Origin: Klenkia soli
GTDB taxonomy: Bacteria; Actinomycetota; Actinomycetes; Mycobacteriales; Geodermatophilaceae
Length of the DNA stretch: 64,000 bases
Direction: 5' to 3'
Assembly (NCBI RefSeq): GCF_900103975.1
Contig: NZ_FNIR01000013.1
Coordinates: 62,001-126,000, forward strand
Below the pieces are notes generated by a model. The model had not been told where the DNA came from. It saw only the letters and a program-made list of their open reading frames with translations, and ran no database searches. A program made the translations under genes and the position numbers. Shown here piece after piece: positions 1-8,025 of this stretch (positions are counted from its first letter, which is position 1; each line of letters begins with the position of its first letter).

Positions 1-1101
1 GCGCTGGCCAGCCTCGGCTACCAGGAGGAGCAGGTCGAGGCCATCGTCGAGTTCATCGCCGAGCACGGCCACGTCGTCGACGCCCCCACCCTGCGCCCCG
101 AGCACTACGAGGTCTTCGACTGCGCCATGGGCGAGCGGGCCATCTCCCCGATGGGCCACGTCCGCATGATGGCCGCGGTCCAGCCGTTCATCTCCGGTGC
201 GATCTCCAAGACGGTCAACATGCCCGAGACGGCGACCATCGAGGACGTCGAGAACATCTACTTCCAGGGCTGGAAGATGGGCATCAAGGCCCTCGCGATC
301 TACCGCGACAACTGCAAGGTCGGCCAGCCGCTGTCCGGCGGCAAGGGCAAGAACGACGGCACCAAGGCCGAGGTGGCCCCCGTCGCCGAGGCCCCGGCCG
401 CGGCCGCCCTGTCCCACCCGGTGCGCAAGCGGCTGCCGAAGAAGCGCACCAGCGTCACCACGTCCTTCTCCGTCGCCGGTGCCGAGGGCTACATGACCGC
501 CGGCATGTACGAGGACGGCAGCCTGGGCGAGGTCTTCCTCAAGCTGGGCAAGCAGGGCTCCACCCTGGCCGGTGTCATGGACGCCTTCTCGATCGGGATC
601 TCGCTGGCGCTGCAGCACGGTGTGCCGTTGGAGACCTACATCTCCAAGTTCACCAACATGCGCTTCGAGCCCGCCGGCATGACCGACGACCCGGACATCC
701 GGATCGCCCAGTCGGTGATGGACTACATCTTCCGGCGCCTGGCGCTGGACCACCTGTCCATCGAGAAGCGCGCGAACCTGGGCATCTTCACCGCCGAGGA
801 GCGCGCGGCGCAGGTTGCCGGGTCCTACGGCACGGCCTCCACCGCGACCGTCGAGGAGGAGGTCGACCTCGAGGCGCTGCGTGGCTCGGCGCCGACCGAG
901 GCCCCCGAGAAGCAGCAGGAGAAGGTCACCCCGGCCGGCCCGAAGTCGATCAAGGAGGCCCACTCCTCGGCCGAGCTGCTCGAGCTGGTCACCGGCACGG
1001 CCACCGACGCGCCGCTGTGCATGACCTGCGGCACGAAGATGCGCCCGGCCGGCAGCTGCTACGTCTGCGAGGGCTGCGGCTCCACCAGCGGTTGCAGCTG
1101 A
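1..1101 (+). CDS. nrdJ: Adenosylcobalamin-dependent (class II) ribonucleotide reductase, C-terminal part
   Basis: The reading frame is open from base 1 and has no start inside the window, so only the last 366 residues are present. Class II RNR makes deoxyribonucleotides from ribonucleotides using coenzyme B12. The segment with MGHVRMMAAVQPFISGAISK and the following GWKMGIKALAIYRDNCK stretch is characteristic of the NrdJ barrel end. An Ala/Lys-rich linker and a second conserved block follow. The chain ends in a cysteine-rich tail (CMTC, CYVC, GC and SGCS), the kind of C-terminal cysteine cluster that relays reducing equivalents from thioredoxin. A strong stem-loop follows within 20 nt, so nrdJ is probably the last gene of its transcript. 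Confidence 0.95.
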   Translation, partial: ALASLGYQEEQVEAIVEFIAEHGHVVDAPTLRPEHYEVFDCAMGERAISPMGHVRMMAAVQPFISGAISKTVNMPETATIEDVENIYFQGWKMGIKALAIYRDNCKVGQPLSGGKGKNDGTKAEVAPVAEAPAAAALSHPVRKRLPKKRTSVTTSFSVAGAEGYMTAGMYEDGSLGEVFLKLGKQGSTLAGVMDAFSIGISLALQHGVPLETYISKFTNMRFEPAGMTDDPDIRIAQSVMDYIFRRLALDHLSIEKRANLGIFTAEERAAQVAGSYGTASTATVEEEVDLEALRGSAPTEAPEKQQEKVTPAGPKSIKEAHSSAELLELVTGTATDAPLCMTCGTKMRPAGSCYVCEGCGSTSGCS

Positions 1102-1119
1102 CCACCAGCACCTAGGTCC

Positions 1120-1157
1120 CCAGCGGGGGCGGAGCCGACCGGCTCCGCCCCCGCTGG
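1120..1157 (+). terminator. Perfect 17-bp stem-loop after nrdJ
   Basis: Bases 1120-1136 and 1141-1157 are exact reverse complements around a 4-nt loop (GACC). The stem begins 18 nt after the stop codon. There is no U tract, which is usual for terminators in very GC-rich actinobacteria. Confidence 0.8.
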
Positions 1158-1474
1158 CGTGTCCGCGGTCCGCCGACCGGATACGGGTGCGCGCGGTTCA
1201 GCCCGCCCGGCGGGGGGTAGTGCTGGTGAGTTCGCCTGCTCGACACCGTCCCGGACCCGGCGGCCCTCCGCCGATGGTCTGCGAGGTCCCCCCGTGCGAG
1301 ATCCATCACCGCATCCGCCCTGGGTCTGGACCGGGCGAGTCCGTCGTCGGCCGCTGACGAGGTCCCGCACCTCGTGCCGATTCCTGCCCGTGCACCGGAC
1401 GACGTCGTCCGGGGTGCGGTCGGGCACGCGAACCCCTGGCTCCATCCTGCGCGACCGCCCCCCTGGAGCCCCTC
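1158..1474. promoter_or_regulatory. 317-bp gene-free region with two palindromic elements
   Basis: I see no convincing gene here. It holds a short hairpin at 1357-1375 (7-bp arms ACGAGGT/ACCTCGT, 5-nt loop) and a perfect 18-bp palindrome at 1395-1412 (CCGGACGAC joined to its reverse complement), the shape of a TetR-type operator. Both lie in the leader of the next gene, whose start at 1475 is preceded by GGAG. No canonical -35/-10 pair stands out. Confidence 0.4.
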
Positions 1475-2077
1475 ATGACCGCTGACCGGCACACCGTCCT
1501 CCGCTCGATGCACGACATCGGCCTCGCCGCCTGGTTCGGGGGCAGCCTGATGGGTGCCTTCGGCGTCAACGGTGCCGCGGCCGCCGCGAAGGACCCGACC
1601 GAGCGCGTGCGGCTCAGCTCCATCGGCTGGGCGAAGTGGGCCCCCGTCCAGGCCGCCGCCATCGGCGTGCACCTCGTCGGCTCCCTCGGCATGGCCCGGG
1701 CCGACCGCGGCCGGGTCGCCAACCAGGACGGCGCAGTCAGCAACACGGTCATCAAGACCGTGCTCACCGCCGCCGCGATGGGCACGACGCTGGCCAGCGG
1801 GCTCGCCGGCGCGAAGACCGCCAAGGGTGCGAAGGACGCCTCGGGGGCCCCGGCCGCCGGTGCCACCGAGCCCGGTTCGGACACCCCGGCGGACGTCGCC
1901 GAGGGGCAGGCCGCACTCAAGCCGCTGCAGTGGATCAACCCGGTGCTGACCAGCGTCCTCATCGTGCTGGCCGCCCAGCAGGGCGAGCAGCAGCGCACGG
2001 CACCCGCCCTCCTGACCGGCATGTTCGGTCAGGGGATCACCGGCGCCCGCACCGCGCTCAAGCGCGCCGCCGGCTGA
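1475..2077 (+). CDS. Conserved small integral membrane protein, function unknown
   Basis: This 200-residue protein has four hydrophobic stretches (about residues 10-32, 50-70, 88-108 and 150-170), separated by a Gly/Ala/Pro-rich loop near 115-140. The N-terminus (MTADRHTVLRSMHDIG, then AAWFGG) resembles uncharacterised actinobacterial membrane proteins, but I cannot name a function. The ATG is supported by GGAG 8 nt upstream. The stop is 11 nt before the desaturase start, so the two genes are probably cotranscribed. If so, a role in the envelope or membrane lipids is possible, but that is inference from position alone. Confidence 0.8.
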   Translation: MTADRHTVLRSMHDIGLAAWFGGSLMGAFGVNGAAAAAKDPTERVRLSSIGWAKWAPVQAAAIGVHLVGSLGMARADRGRVANQDGAVSNTVIKTVLTAAAMGTTLASGLAGAKTAKGAKDASGAPAAGATEPGSDTPADVAEGQAALKPLQWINPVLTSVLIVLAAQQGEQQRTAPALLTGMFGQGITGARTALKRAAG

Positions 2078-2088
2078 GCTGTCCGACC

Positions 2089-3180
2089 GTGACCGCTCTG
2101 CAGGACCCCCCGCCCGTGCCCGCGTCCCGGGCACGGGCGGGTGCCCGTCCGGCCACCCTCTACGCCCAGCTCGCCGAGCAGGTCCAGGCCGCCGGCCTCA
2201 TGCGGCGTCGGCTCGGCTTCTACGGGGCGACGGCGGCTGCGGTGGTCGGCACCACGGCCGGTGCCTGGGTGGCGTTCGCGCTCCTGGGCGACAGCTGGTG
2301 GCAGCTGGCCGTCGCCGCCGTCCTGGCCGTGACCAGCGCCCAGTTCGGGTTCCTCGCCCACGACGCCGCGCACCGCCAGGTCTTCGCCTCCCACGGCGCC
2401 AACGCCTGGGCCGCCCGGTTGCTCGCCGGCGTGGGCGCGGGGCTGAGCGTCGGCTGGTGGACCGGCAAGCACAACCGCCACCACAGCGGGCCCAACCAGG
2501 TCGGCCGCGACCCCGACATCGCCCCCGGGGTCCTGGTCTTCGACCCCGCCGACGCCGGGTCCCGATCCGGCGTCGTCGGCCGCTGGTTCCTGGCCCGTCA
2601 GGGCTGGGCCTTCTTCCCGCTCCTCCTGCTCGAGGGCCTGCAGCTGCACGTCGCCGGGCTGCGCGAGCTGCTCACCCGGGCCGACCTGCCGCACCGCCGG
2701 CTCGAGCTCGGGATCATCGGCGCCCGGCTCGTCGGTTTCCTGGTCGCCGTCCTCGTCGTCCTCCCACCCGGCAAGGCCGCCGCGTTCGTCGCCGTCCAGC
2801 TGGGGTTGTTCGGGCTGCTCATGGGCGGGGCGTTCGCGCCCAACCACAAGGGCATGCCGATCGTGCCCGCCGGCACCCGGGTCGACTTCCTCTCCCGCCA
2901 GGTGCTGATGAGCCGCAACATCGACGGCGGTCGGGTGACCGACATCGCCATGGGTGGCCTGAACTACCAGATCGAGCACCACCTGTTCCCGAGCATGGCC
3001 CGGCCCGACCTGCGGCACGCCCAGCCCCTGGTCCGGCAGTTCTGCGCCGACCACGGCGTGCCCTACACCCAGACCAGCCTGGTCGGCTCGTACGGCATCG
3101 TCGTGCGGTACCTGAACCGGGTGGGGCTGGGGGAGCGGAACCCGTTCACCTGCCCGCTGGTGCAGCAGACGCGGGCCTGA
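2089..3180 (+). CDS. Membrane fatty-acid (acyl-CoA/acyl-lipid) desaturase
   Basis: This 363-residue diiron membrane desaturase would introduce a double bond into a fatty acyl chain. All three histidine boxes are present: HDAAH at residues 91-95, HNRHH at 128-132 and QIEHH near 294-298. The last has the Q-x-x-H-H form typical of front-end/linoleoyl-CoA-type desaturases. Hydrophobic segments before and between the boxes (about 48-90, 110-123, 205-260) fit the usual four-helix topology. The GTG at 2089 is chosen because it follows the preceding stop by 11 nt and gives a normal family length. Upstream in-frame sequence reads through the previous gene and looks non-coding. Exact regiospecificity cannot be read from the sequence. 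Confidence 0.92.
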   Translation: MTALQDPPPVPASRARAGARPATLYAQLAEQVQAAGLMRRRLGFYGATAAAVVGTTAGAWVAFALLGDSWWQLAVAAVLAVTSAQFGFLAHDAAHRQVFASHGANAWAARLLAGVGAGLSVGWWTGKHNRHHSGPNQVGRDPDIAPGVLVFDPADAGSRSGVVGRWFLARQGWAFFPLLLLEGLQLHVAGLRELLTRADLPHRRLELGIIGARLVGFLVAVLVVLPPGKAAAFVAVQLGLFGLLMGGAFAPNHKGMPIVPAGTRVDFLSRQVLMSRNIDGGRVTDIAMGGLNYQIEHHLFPSMARPDLRHAQPLVRQFCADHGVPYTQTSLVGSYGIVVRYLNRVGLGERNPFTCPLVQQTRA

Positions 3181-3189
3181 CGCAGGGGC

Positions 3190-3222
3190 CGCCACCTGGC
3201 GGGCGAGCACCGCCAGGTGGCG
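3190..3222 (+). terminator. 13-bp stem-loop after the desaturase gene
   Basis: Bases 3190-3202 and 3210-3222 are perfect reverse complements with a 7-nt loop (GCGAGCA), 9 nt after the desaturase stop. It is a good intrinsic terminator candidate and separates this unit from the esterase gene. Confidence 0.75.
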
Positions 3223-3296
3223 CTGGGCAGACGGCGGTGGGCAGGACACGATGGTGATCGCGGTCACCGGTGACCGCCCCGGCCCCAGGAGATCCC

Positions 3297-4277
3297 GTGA
3301 CGACGACGTCGCTGCCCCGCCCGCCCTTCGACCCCCTGGTCGCCGCCGCGCTCGACGCGCTGGGCGAGCTGCTGCCCTCGTCGCTGACCCCGGACATGAT
3401 CCCCGTGCTCCGGCAGCCCAACCCGGCCTTGCCGCCGGCCAGCGACGACGAGCTGTCCCAGGGCGGCGCACTGCAGGTCAGCACCCGCACGGTGCCCGGT
3501 CCCGACGGCGCGCCCGACGTCGAGGTGATCGTGCTCCGGCCCACCGCGGCGATGGCTCCGGTGCCGGCGGTGCTGCACACCCACGGCGGCGGAATGATCA
3601 TCGGGGACGCCCGCACGGGGTTGCTCGAGATCGCCGGCTGGGCCGCCGAGCTCGGCCTCGCGGTCGTCTCGGTGGAGTACCGGCTCGCCCCCGAGACGCC
3701 GCACCCCGGCCCGGTGGAGGACTGCTACGCCGCGCTGGTCTGGACGGTGCGGCAGGCCGCGGAGCTGGGCATCGACCCCGAACGGGTGGTCGTCGCCGGG
3801 GCCAGCGCCGGGGGAGGGCTGGCCGCCGCGCTGGCCCTCATGGCGCGGGACCGGGGTGAGGTGGCCCTGGCCGGCCAGGTGCTGATCTACCCGATGCTCG
3901 ACGACCGGAACGACACGGTGTCGGCCCAGCAGATGGCCGGCGTCGGGGTCTGGGACCGGACCTCGAACCAGACCGGCTGGACGGCCCTGCTCGGGGACGC
4001 GGCGGGCGGCCCCGACGTGCCCGCCTACGCCGCGCCGGCCCGGGCCACCGACCTCGCCGGCCTGCCGCCGGCGTTCATCGACGTCGCCTCGACCGAGACC
4101 TTCCGCGACGAGGACGTCGCCTACGCCTCGCGCATCTGGGCGGCCGGCGGTGTCGCCGAGCTGCACGTCTGGCCCGGCGGGTGCCACGGCTTCGACCTGC
4201 TGGTCCCCGACGCCGCCATCTCGCAGGCGGCGCGGGCGGCCCGGATCGCGTGGCTGCGTCGACTGCTGGCCGCCTGA
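3297..4277 (+). CDS. Alpha/beta hydrolase of the hormone-sensitive-lipase (HSL) esterase family
   Basis: A 326-residue probable cytoplasmic carboxylesterase. The HSL signature HGGG (oxyanion hole) lies at residues 96-99. The nucleophile is in GASAG with Ser170. The acid is expected in the DVASTETFRDED segment, and the catalytic His is His297 in CHGFD, so the full triad is present. The GTG at 3297 is preferred because AGGAG lies 5 nt upstream (3287-3291); an in-frame GTG at 3270 has no such signal. A -10-like CACGAT at 3247-3252 would give a short leader containing that ribosome site. Substrate is unknown; short-chain esters are typical for the family. Confidence 0.9.
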   Translation: MTTTSLPRPPFDPLVAAALDALGELLPSSLTPDMIPVLRQPNPALPPASDDELSQGGALQVSTRTVPGPDGAPDVEVIVLRPTAAMAPVPAVLHTHGGGMIIGDARTGLLEIAGWAAELGLAVVSVEYRLAPETPHPGPVEDCYAALVWTVRQAAELGIDPERVVVAGASAGGGLAAALALMARDRGEVALAGQVLIYPMLDDRNDTVSAQQMAGVGVWDRTSNQTGWTALLGDAAGGPDVPAYAAPARATDLAGLPPAFIDVASTETFRDEDVAYASRIWAAGGVAELHVWPGGCHGFDLLVPDAAISQAARAARIAWLRRLLAA

Positions 4278-4308
4278 CCGGGGGCTGGTGGCGGCGCCGG
4301 CCGGCGGA

Positions 4309-4314
4309 CAGGAT
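4309..4314 (+). promoter_or_regulatory. -10-like hexamer CAGGAT, leaderless type
   Basis: CAGGAT keeps the A2 and T6 of the actinobacterial -10 consensus (TANNNT) and stands 6 nt before the GTG at 4321, with no Shine-Dalgarno in between. Transcription would begin at or next to the start codon. Confidence 0.5.
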
Positions 4315-4320
4315 GGCCCC

Positions 4321-5325
4321 GTGAACGATCTGGCGATGCGGCTGGCGGCGCTGGACCCCGAGGTGGGCGCCGCGCTGCGGGCGGTCGGGCACTTCGACGC
4401 GCTGCTGGCGGCGCGGGCCGGGCTGCAGGACGTCGTCCGCGGGGCTGCCGAGCTGGCCGGGTGCGCGGCCCGGTACGTCGACCACGAGCGGGGCCTCGTC
4501 GTCCGGGCGCAGCCCGACGGCGTGCTGGCGGCCGGGTCCGCGGCCACCGACCCCGGGTGGGTGCGGACCGGTGTCGAGGGCACCGGTGGTGAGCTGCTCC
4601 TGGAGCGCCCGGGCCCGGCCGGCACCCGGGACGCGGTCGTGCTGGAGCGGGCGGCCGCGGCCGTCGGCACGGTGCTCGACCGCACCCGGCGCGGTCGCCC
4701 CGGCGCGGACCCGGCCTCGGTGGAGGTGGTGCTGGACCCGGCGGCCACCCCCGCCGACCGGCAGGCCGCCGCCCACCGGTTGGGCTTGACCGGTCCGGCC
4801 CGCGCGGTGGCGCTGGCCGACGGGCGGTGGGCGGTCGTCTGCGGCGGCGAGCCGGCGCCGGCCGGTGTCCGGTGCGGCACCGGTCCGGCGGTCCCCGTCG
4901 AGGAGCTGCCCGGCTCGGCCGAGCTGGCTGCGCTGGCCCTGCGGCTCACGGCCGAGGGCACCGCCGAGGACCCCGGGCCCCGCGAGGTCCACGCCGACGA
5001 CGTGGCGACGGTGCTGGCCCTGGTCCGAGCGGTCGACGACGCCCCGCCGCTGCCCGACGTCCGGGCGCTGCAGGGCGCGGCCGCCGCCGGTCCGTGGGTG
5101 CTGACGACCCTCGACGCCGTCGCCACGACCGGGAGCCAGCGCGACGCCGCCCGGGCCCTGCACCTGCACCACTCCACGCTGCAGGACCGGCTCCAGCACG
5201 CCGAGCAGATGCTCGGCTGGGGGGTGCGCGACCCGGCCGGACGGCTGCGGCTGCAGCTGGCCCTGCACCTGCACCGGGCGGCCCGCTCCGGCGTGGGCGG
5301 GCGGCAGGGGGCCGACCGGCGGTAG
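4321..5325 (+). CDS. PucR/CdaR-type transcriptional regulator
   Basis: A 334-residue DNA-binding regulator. The last ~60 residues (about 270-325, with TGSQRDAARALHLHHSTL and DRLQHAEQMLGW) match the PucR C-terminal helix-turn-helix, including the typical two-helix reader and the 'R/LQLALHLHR' tail. The N-terminal two thirds is Ala-rich with a weak sensory-fold pattern and no recognisable cofactor motif. The gene is monocistronic in appearance and lies 17 nt before thyA, but a functional link to thyA is not evident. The GTG start follows a leaderless-type -10. The effector is unknown. Confidence 0.8.
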   Translation: MNDLAMRLAALDPEVGAALRAVGHFDALLAARAGLQDVVRGAAELAGCAARYVDHERGLVVRAQPDGVLAAGSAATDPGWVRTGVEGTGGELLLERPGPAGTRDAVVLERAAAAVGTVLDRTRRGRPGADPASVEVVLDPAATPADRQAAAHRLGLTGPARAVALADGRWAVVCGGEPAPAGVRCGTGPAVPVEELPGSAELAALALRLTAEGTAEDPGPREVHADDVATVLALVRAVDDAPPLPDVRALQGAAAAGPWVLTTLDAVATTGSQRDAARALHLHHSTLQDRLQHAEQMLGWGVRDPAGRLRLQLALHLHRAARSGVGGRQGADRR

Positions 5326-5342
5326 CGGCGGCGTGGAATTCT

Positions 5343-6257
5343 GTGCCGGTGGACGACGACCTGTACCTGCCGTTCGCCGAGCGCACCCCCGACGGCCAGT
5401 ACGCCGACGTGCTGCGGGCGATCGTCACCGAGGGGGAGCGGACGGCGACCCGGCAGGGCGTCGAGGCGCTGACCCTCATGCAGCAGACCACCCGCTACCC
5501 GCTGCGCAACGGCTTCCCGGTGATCACCGAGCGGTCCATCAAGGGCTTCTGGCCCAAGGCGATCGGCGAGCTGTGCGCGTTCGTCAACGGCGCCACCACG
5601 CTCGAGGAGCTCGCCGCGTTCGGCTGCGACTGGTGGGACGCCTGGGCGACGCCTGCGAAGACCCGCAAGCGCGGTCTGCCCGACGGTGACCTGGGGCCCG
5701 GCTCCTACGGCGGGGCCTTCCACGACTTCCCGGCCCCGCCCGGCCGCGAGCCCATGGACCAGTTCACCCACCTGGTCGAGCAGGTGCGCGAGCTGCCCGA
5801 GCTGCGCACCCACTTCGTGTCGCCGTGGATCCCGCAGTACCAGGTGCGCGGCGAGGGCAAGACCCCCGGGACGACGATCGCGCCCTGCCACGGCTGGGTG
5901 CACGTGCGGGTCCTCAACGGCACCCTGCACCTGCACATGTTCCAGCGGTCGGCCGACGTCCCGGTGGGCGTTCCGGCGAACATGATCCAGTACGCCGCGC
6001 TGACGCTGATGCTCGCGCAGCTCACCGGCACCCGGGCCGGCACGTTCCACCACACGATGAGCGACGCGCACATCTACGTCGACCAGCTCGACGCCGTCCA
6101 CGAGATGCTCGGCCGCGAGCCCCGCCGGCTGCCCACCCTGACCCTCACCGACGAGGGCCGGCAGGTCACCGACATCCATGACTTCCGGGCCACCCACTTC
6201 GCGCTGGCCGACTACGAGCCGCACCCGGCCATCCGCGGCATCCCGGTCGCCTCGTGA
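5343..6257 (+). CDS. thyA: Thymidylate synthase, divergent ThyA-type
   Basis: A 304-residue homologue of ThyA, which methylates dUMP to dTMP with methylene-tetrahydrofolate. Aligning by eye to E. coli ThyA gives a constant offset of 36 for the catalytic core: Cys182-His183 (C146-H147), Gln201-Arg202-Ser203-Asp205 (Q165, R166, S167, D169), Asn213 (N177, the dUMP-specificity residue), His243 and Tyr245 (H207, Y209). The C-terminus YEPHPAIRG..PVA is also conserved. Unusual points: APCHGWVHV replaces the common PPCHAFFQF, YGGAFHDF replaces YGxQWR, one of the paired arginines before VSxW is Thr, and there are insertions near 105-118 and 165-178. The GTG at 5343 is used; GTG 5349 is an alternative. 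It overlaps folA by 4 bp (GTGA), the classic thyA-folA pair. Confidence 0.88.
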   Translation: MPVDDDLYLPFAERTPDGQYADVLRAIVTEGERTATRQGVEALTLMQQTTRYPLRNGFPVITERSIKGFWPKAIGELCAFVNGATTLEELAAFGCDWWDAWATPAKTRKRGLPDGDLGPGSYGGAFHDFPAPPGREPMDQFTHLVEQVRELPELRTHFVSPWIPQYQVRGEGKTPGTTIAPCHGWVHVRVLNGTLHLHMFQRSADVPVGVPANMIQYAALTLMLAQLTGTRAGTFHHTMSDAHIYVDQLDAVHEMLGREPRRLPTLTLTDEGRQVTDIHDFRATHFALADYEPHPAIRGIPVAS

Positions 6258-6781
6258 GGCTGTCGCTGGTCGTGGCGGTGGCCGACGACGGCGTCATCGG
6301 CGACGCGAACGGCCTGCCCTGGCACATCAGCGAGGACCTCCGCCGCTTCCGCGAGCTCACCACCGGCCACGTGGTGGTCGCCGGTCGGCTGACCCACGAG
6401 TCGGTGGTCGCGCGCCTGGGGCAGCCGCTGCCGCGCCGGCACACCGTGGTGGTCAGCCGCCGCTCGGCCCCCGCCGGACCGGAGGTCTGGACGCCGGGCG
6501 CGGCCACCGTCGCCGGCGACCTCGACGCCGCGCTCGCGCTGGCGGCGCGACTGGCTGCCGACGCCGAGCACCCCGAGGTGGTCGTGATGGGCGGTGCCCA
6601 GCTCTACGCCCAGGCCTTGCCGCAGGTCGGCACGGTGCACCTGACCCGGGTGCACCTGGAACCCGGCGGCGACACCCGCATGCCCGAGGGCTGGCTCGAC
6701 GGCTTCACCGTCGCCGACAGCCGCGACCTCACCACGGCGTCGGGCGCCGACGTCACCTTCCAGACGCTGACCCGTGGCTGA
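6254..6781 (+). CDS. folA: Dihydrofolate reductase
   Basis: A 175-residue enzyme that regenerates tetrahydrofolate from the dihydrofolate made by thymidylate synthase, using NADPH. Seen: the N-terminal strand with AVADDGVIGDANGLPWH (substrate/NADPH loop, Trp in LPW), the acidic residue in SEDLRRF, the Arg/Ser patch VVVSRR, and VVVMGGAQLYAQAL (the MGG-x-x-[IL]Y nicotinamide-binding motif). The GTG start overlaps the thyA stop. The 3' end overlaps the next gene by 8 bp, so the three genes are a translationally coupled unit. Confidence 0.95.
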   Translation: MRLSLVVAVADDGVIGDANGLPWHISEDLRRFRELTTGHVVVAGRLTHESVVARLGQPLPRRHTVVVSRRSAPAGPEVWTPGAATVAGDLDAALALAARLAADAEHPEVVVMGGAQLYAQALPQVGTVHLTRVHLEPGGDTRMPEGWLDGFTVADSRDLTTASGADVTFQTLTRG

Positions 6782-7205
6782 CCTGTACTGCCCGGCCAAC
6801 GCCCGCACCGCCGAGCAGGTCGCCCGCATGGCCGACCTCGGGGCGCGCGGGGTCTGCCTGTTCTGCGCCGACGCGGGGTCCGAGGCCGGGGGCGGTCAGG
6901 TCGTCACCGAGACCGTGCACTGGCGAGCCCTGCACAACGACTTCCCCTACGCCGGCGCCGCGCAGCACCTGCTGCTGGTGCCCCGGGCGCACGTCACCGA
7001 CGTCCTGGACCTCGACGACGAGGCCCGCGCCGACCTGTGGACGATCCTGCGCACCGTGCGCGGCGACACCCGCGGGCCCTACGGGCTGGGCATGCGCAAC
7101 GGGCCGTGCGAGGGCACCGGCGGCACCATCGCGCACGCCCACCTGCACGTGCTGGTGCCCGACGGGGAGCGCCCGCTGCGCATGCGGTTCAGCTCGGTGC
7201 GCTGA
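6774..7205 (+). CDS. HIT-family nucleotide hydrolase/transferase
   Basis: A 143-residue histidine-triad protein. HAHLHVLV is a complete H-x-H-x-H-x-x motif near residues 124-131, and CLFC near 28-31 is the zinc-binding Cys pair found in many HIT proteins. Family members hydrolyse or transfer nucleotide phosphoramidates and dinucleoside polyphosphates. It is the third gene of the thyA-folA unit, and its GTG lies inside the end of folA. Its own 3' end overlaps the oppositely oriented deaminase gene by 17 bp (7189-7205). A role in nucleotide salvage or clean-up alongside thyA-folA is plausible but inferred. Confidence 0.88.
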   Translation: MADLYCPANARTAEQVARMADLGARGVCLFCADAGSEAGGGQVVTETVHWRALHNDFPYAGAAQHLLLVPRAHVTDVLDLDDEARADLWTILRTVRGDTRGPYGLGMRNGPCEGTGGTIAHAHLHVLVPDGERPLRMRFSSVR

Positions 7206-8025
7206 GGTCCACCCAGACCAGCTCGACCCCGGCGCCGGCCAGGATCTGCTCGGCGTCGAGCACCGCGTACGAGCCGCGGAAGAAGCAGCGGGCGAACCGG
7301 GCCTCGGCCACCAGGTAGGCGCAGGCCGGGCAGGGGAACGCCGAGACGTAGAGGTCGGCGCCCGCGGTGTCGAAGGCACCGGCGGCGGCCTGGCCCACCA
7401 GCGAGGCCTCGGCGTGGATCGCCGTCGACAGGTCGGCGCGCAGCCCGCGGGAGAACTCGTTGCGCGGGTCGCCGGAGACGTAGGGCGCGTACTCGGTGGG
7501 CTGGTGCCGGTTGTGCGCGGTGGCCAGCACCTCGCCGCCCCGGGCCGCGAGCGCGCCGACCTGGCGCCACCAGTCCGAGGACCGGTCCCCGACGGCGACG
7601 GTCCGCTGCATGAGCGCGACGTGCACCGGGTCGGTGGTGGCCGCGGCGCTCGCCTGCGCCGGCCGCTCCTCGGTGGCCCAGGGCCGGTCCCAGCGCAGGA
7701 AGGTCCGCTCGAACCGCCACGGGACCCCCGCGTGCTGCTGCGCGAGGGCCCGGGTGACGGCCTCGTCGGGGACCACGACGACGTCCCCGGTGAGCGCGTC
7801 CGGCAGGTCGTCCGGCTGCACCACGCGCGCGGCCACGCCGTGCTCCAGGGTCACCAGCCGGGCCACGGTGCCGGCGGCCAGCGCCCGGATCTCCTTGCGC
7901 ATCGCCGGGAACTGCTCGGCGAAGCCCTCGCCGAGCAGCAGCACCTCCGCGGCGTCGGCGTGCTCGGCGAACAGCCGCCGGTGGCCCGCGTGGTAGACCG
8001 GCGCGTACAGCAGGACCTGCTTCAC
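7189..8025 (-). CDS. dCMP/cytidine-deaminase-fold protein with N-terminal HxGH domain
   Basis: A 278-residue two-part protein. The C-terminal half has the zinc deaminase signature: HAE at residues 204-206 and PCPAC at 231-235 (PCxxC), as in deoxycytidylate and related deaminases. The first ~115 residues begin LLYAPVYHAGHRRLF. This contains HAGH (12-15), an HxGH-like element reminiscent of nucleotidyltransferases, followed by a Rossmann-like alternation of strands and helices. That half is not a known deaminase region. The GTG start overlaps the stop of the cytidylyltransferase-like gene by 4 bp, so the two are coupled. Its 3' end runs 17 bp into the HIT gene on the other strand. The substrate is not predictable. 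Confidence 0.8.
   Translation of the reverse strand: MKQVLLYAPVYHAGHRRLFAEHADAAEVLLLGEGFAEQFPAMRKEIRALAAGTVARLVTLEHGVAARVVQPDDLPDALTGDVVVVPDEAVTRALAQQHAGVPWRFERTFLRWDRPWATEERPAQASAAATTDPVHVALMQRTVAVGDRSSDWWRQVGALAARGGEVLATAHNRHQPTEYAPYVSGDPRNEFSRGLRADLSTAIHAEASLVGQAAAGAFDTAGADLYVSAFPCPACAYLVAEARFARCFFRGSYAVLDAEQILAGAGVELVWVDLSAPS

Noticed and set aside
1636-2088. N-terminal extension of the desaturase
   Set aside because: It overlaps the small membrane protein gene in another frame; GTG 2089 gives normal length.
3264-6224. A 986-codon minus-strand open frame opposite the esterase, PucR gene and thyA
   Set aside because: It is antisense to three recognised genes and its composition is Arg/Gly/Ser-rich without motifs.
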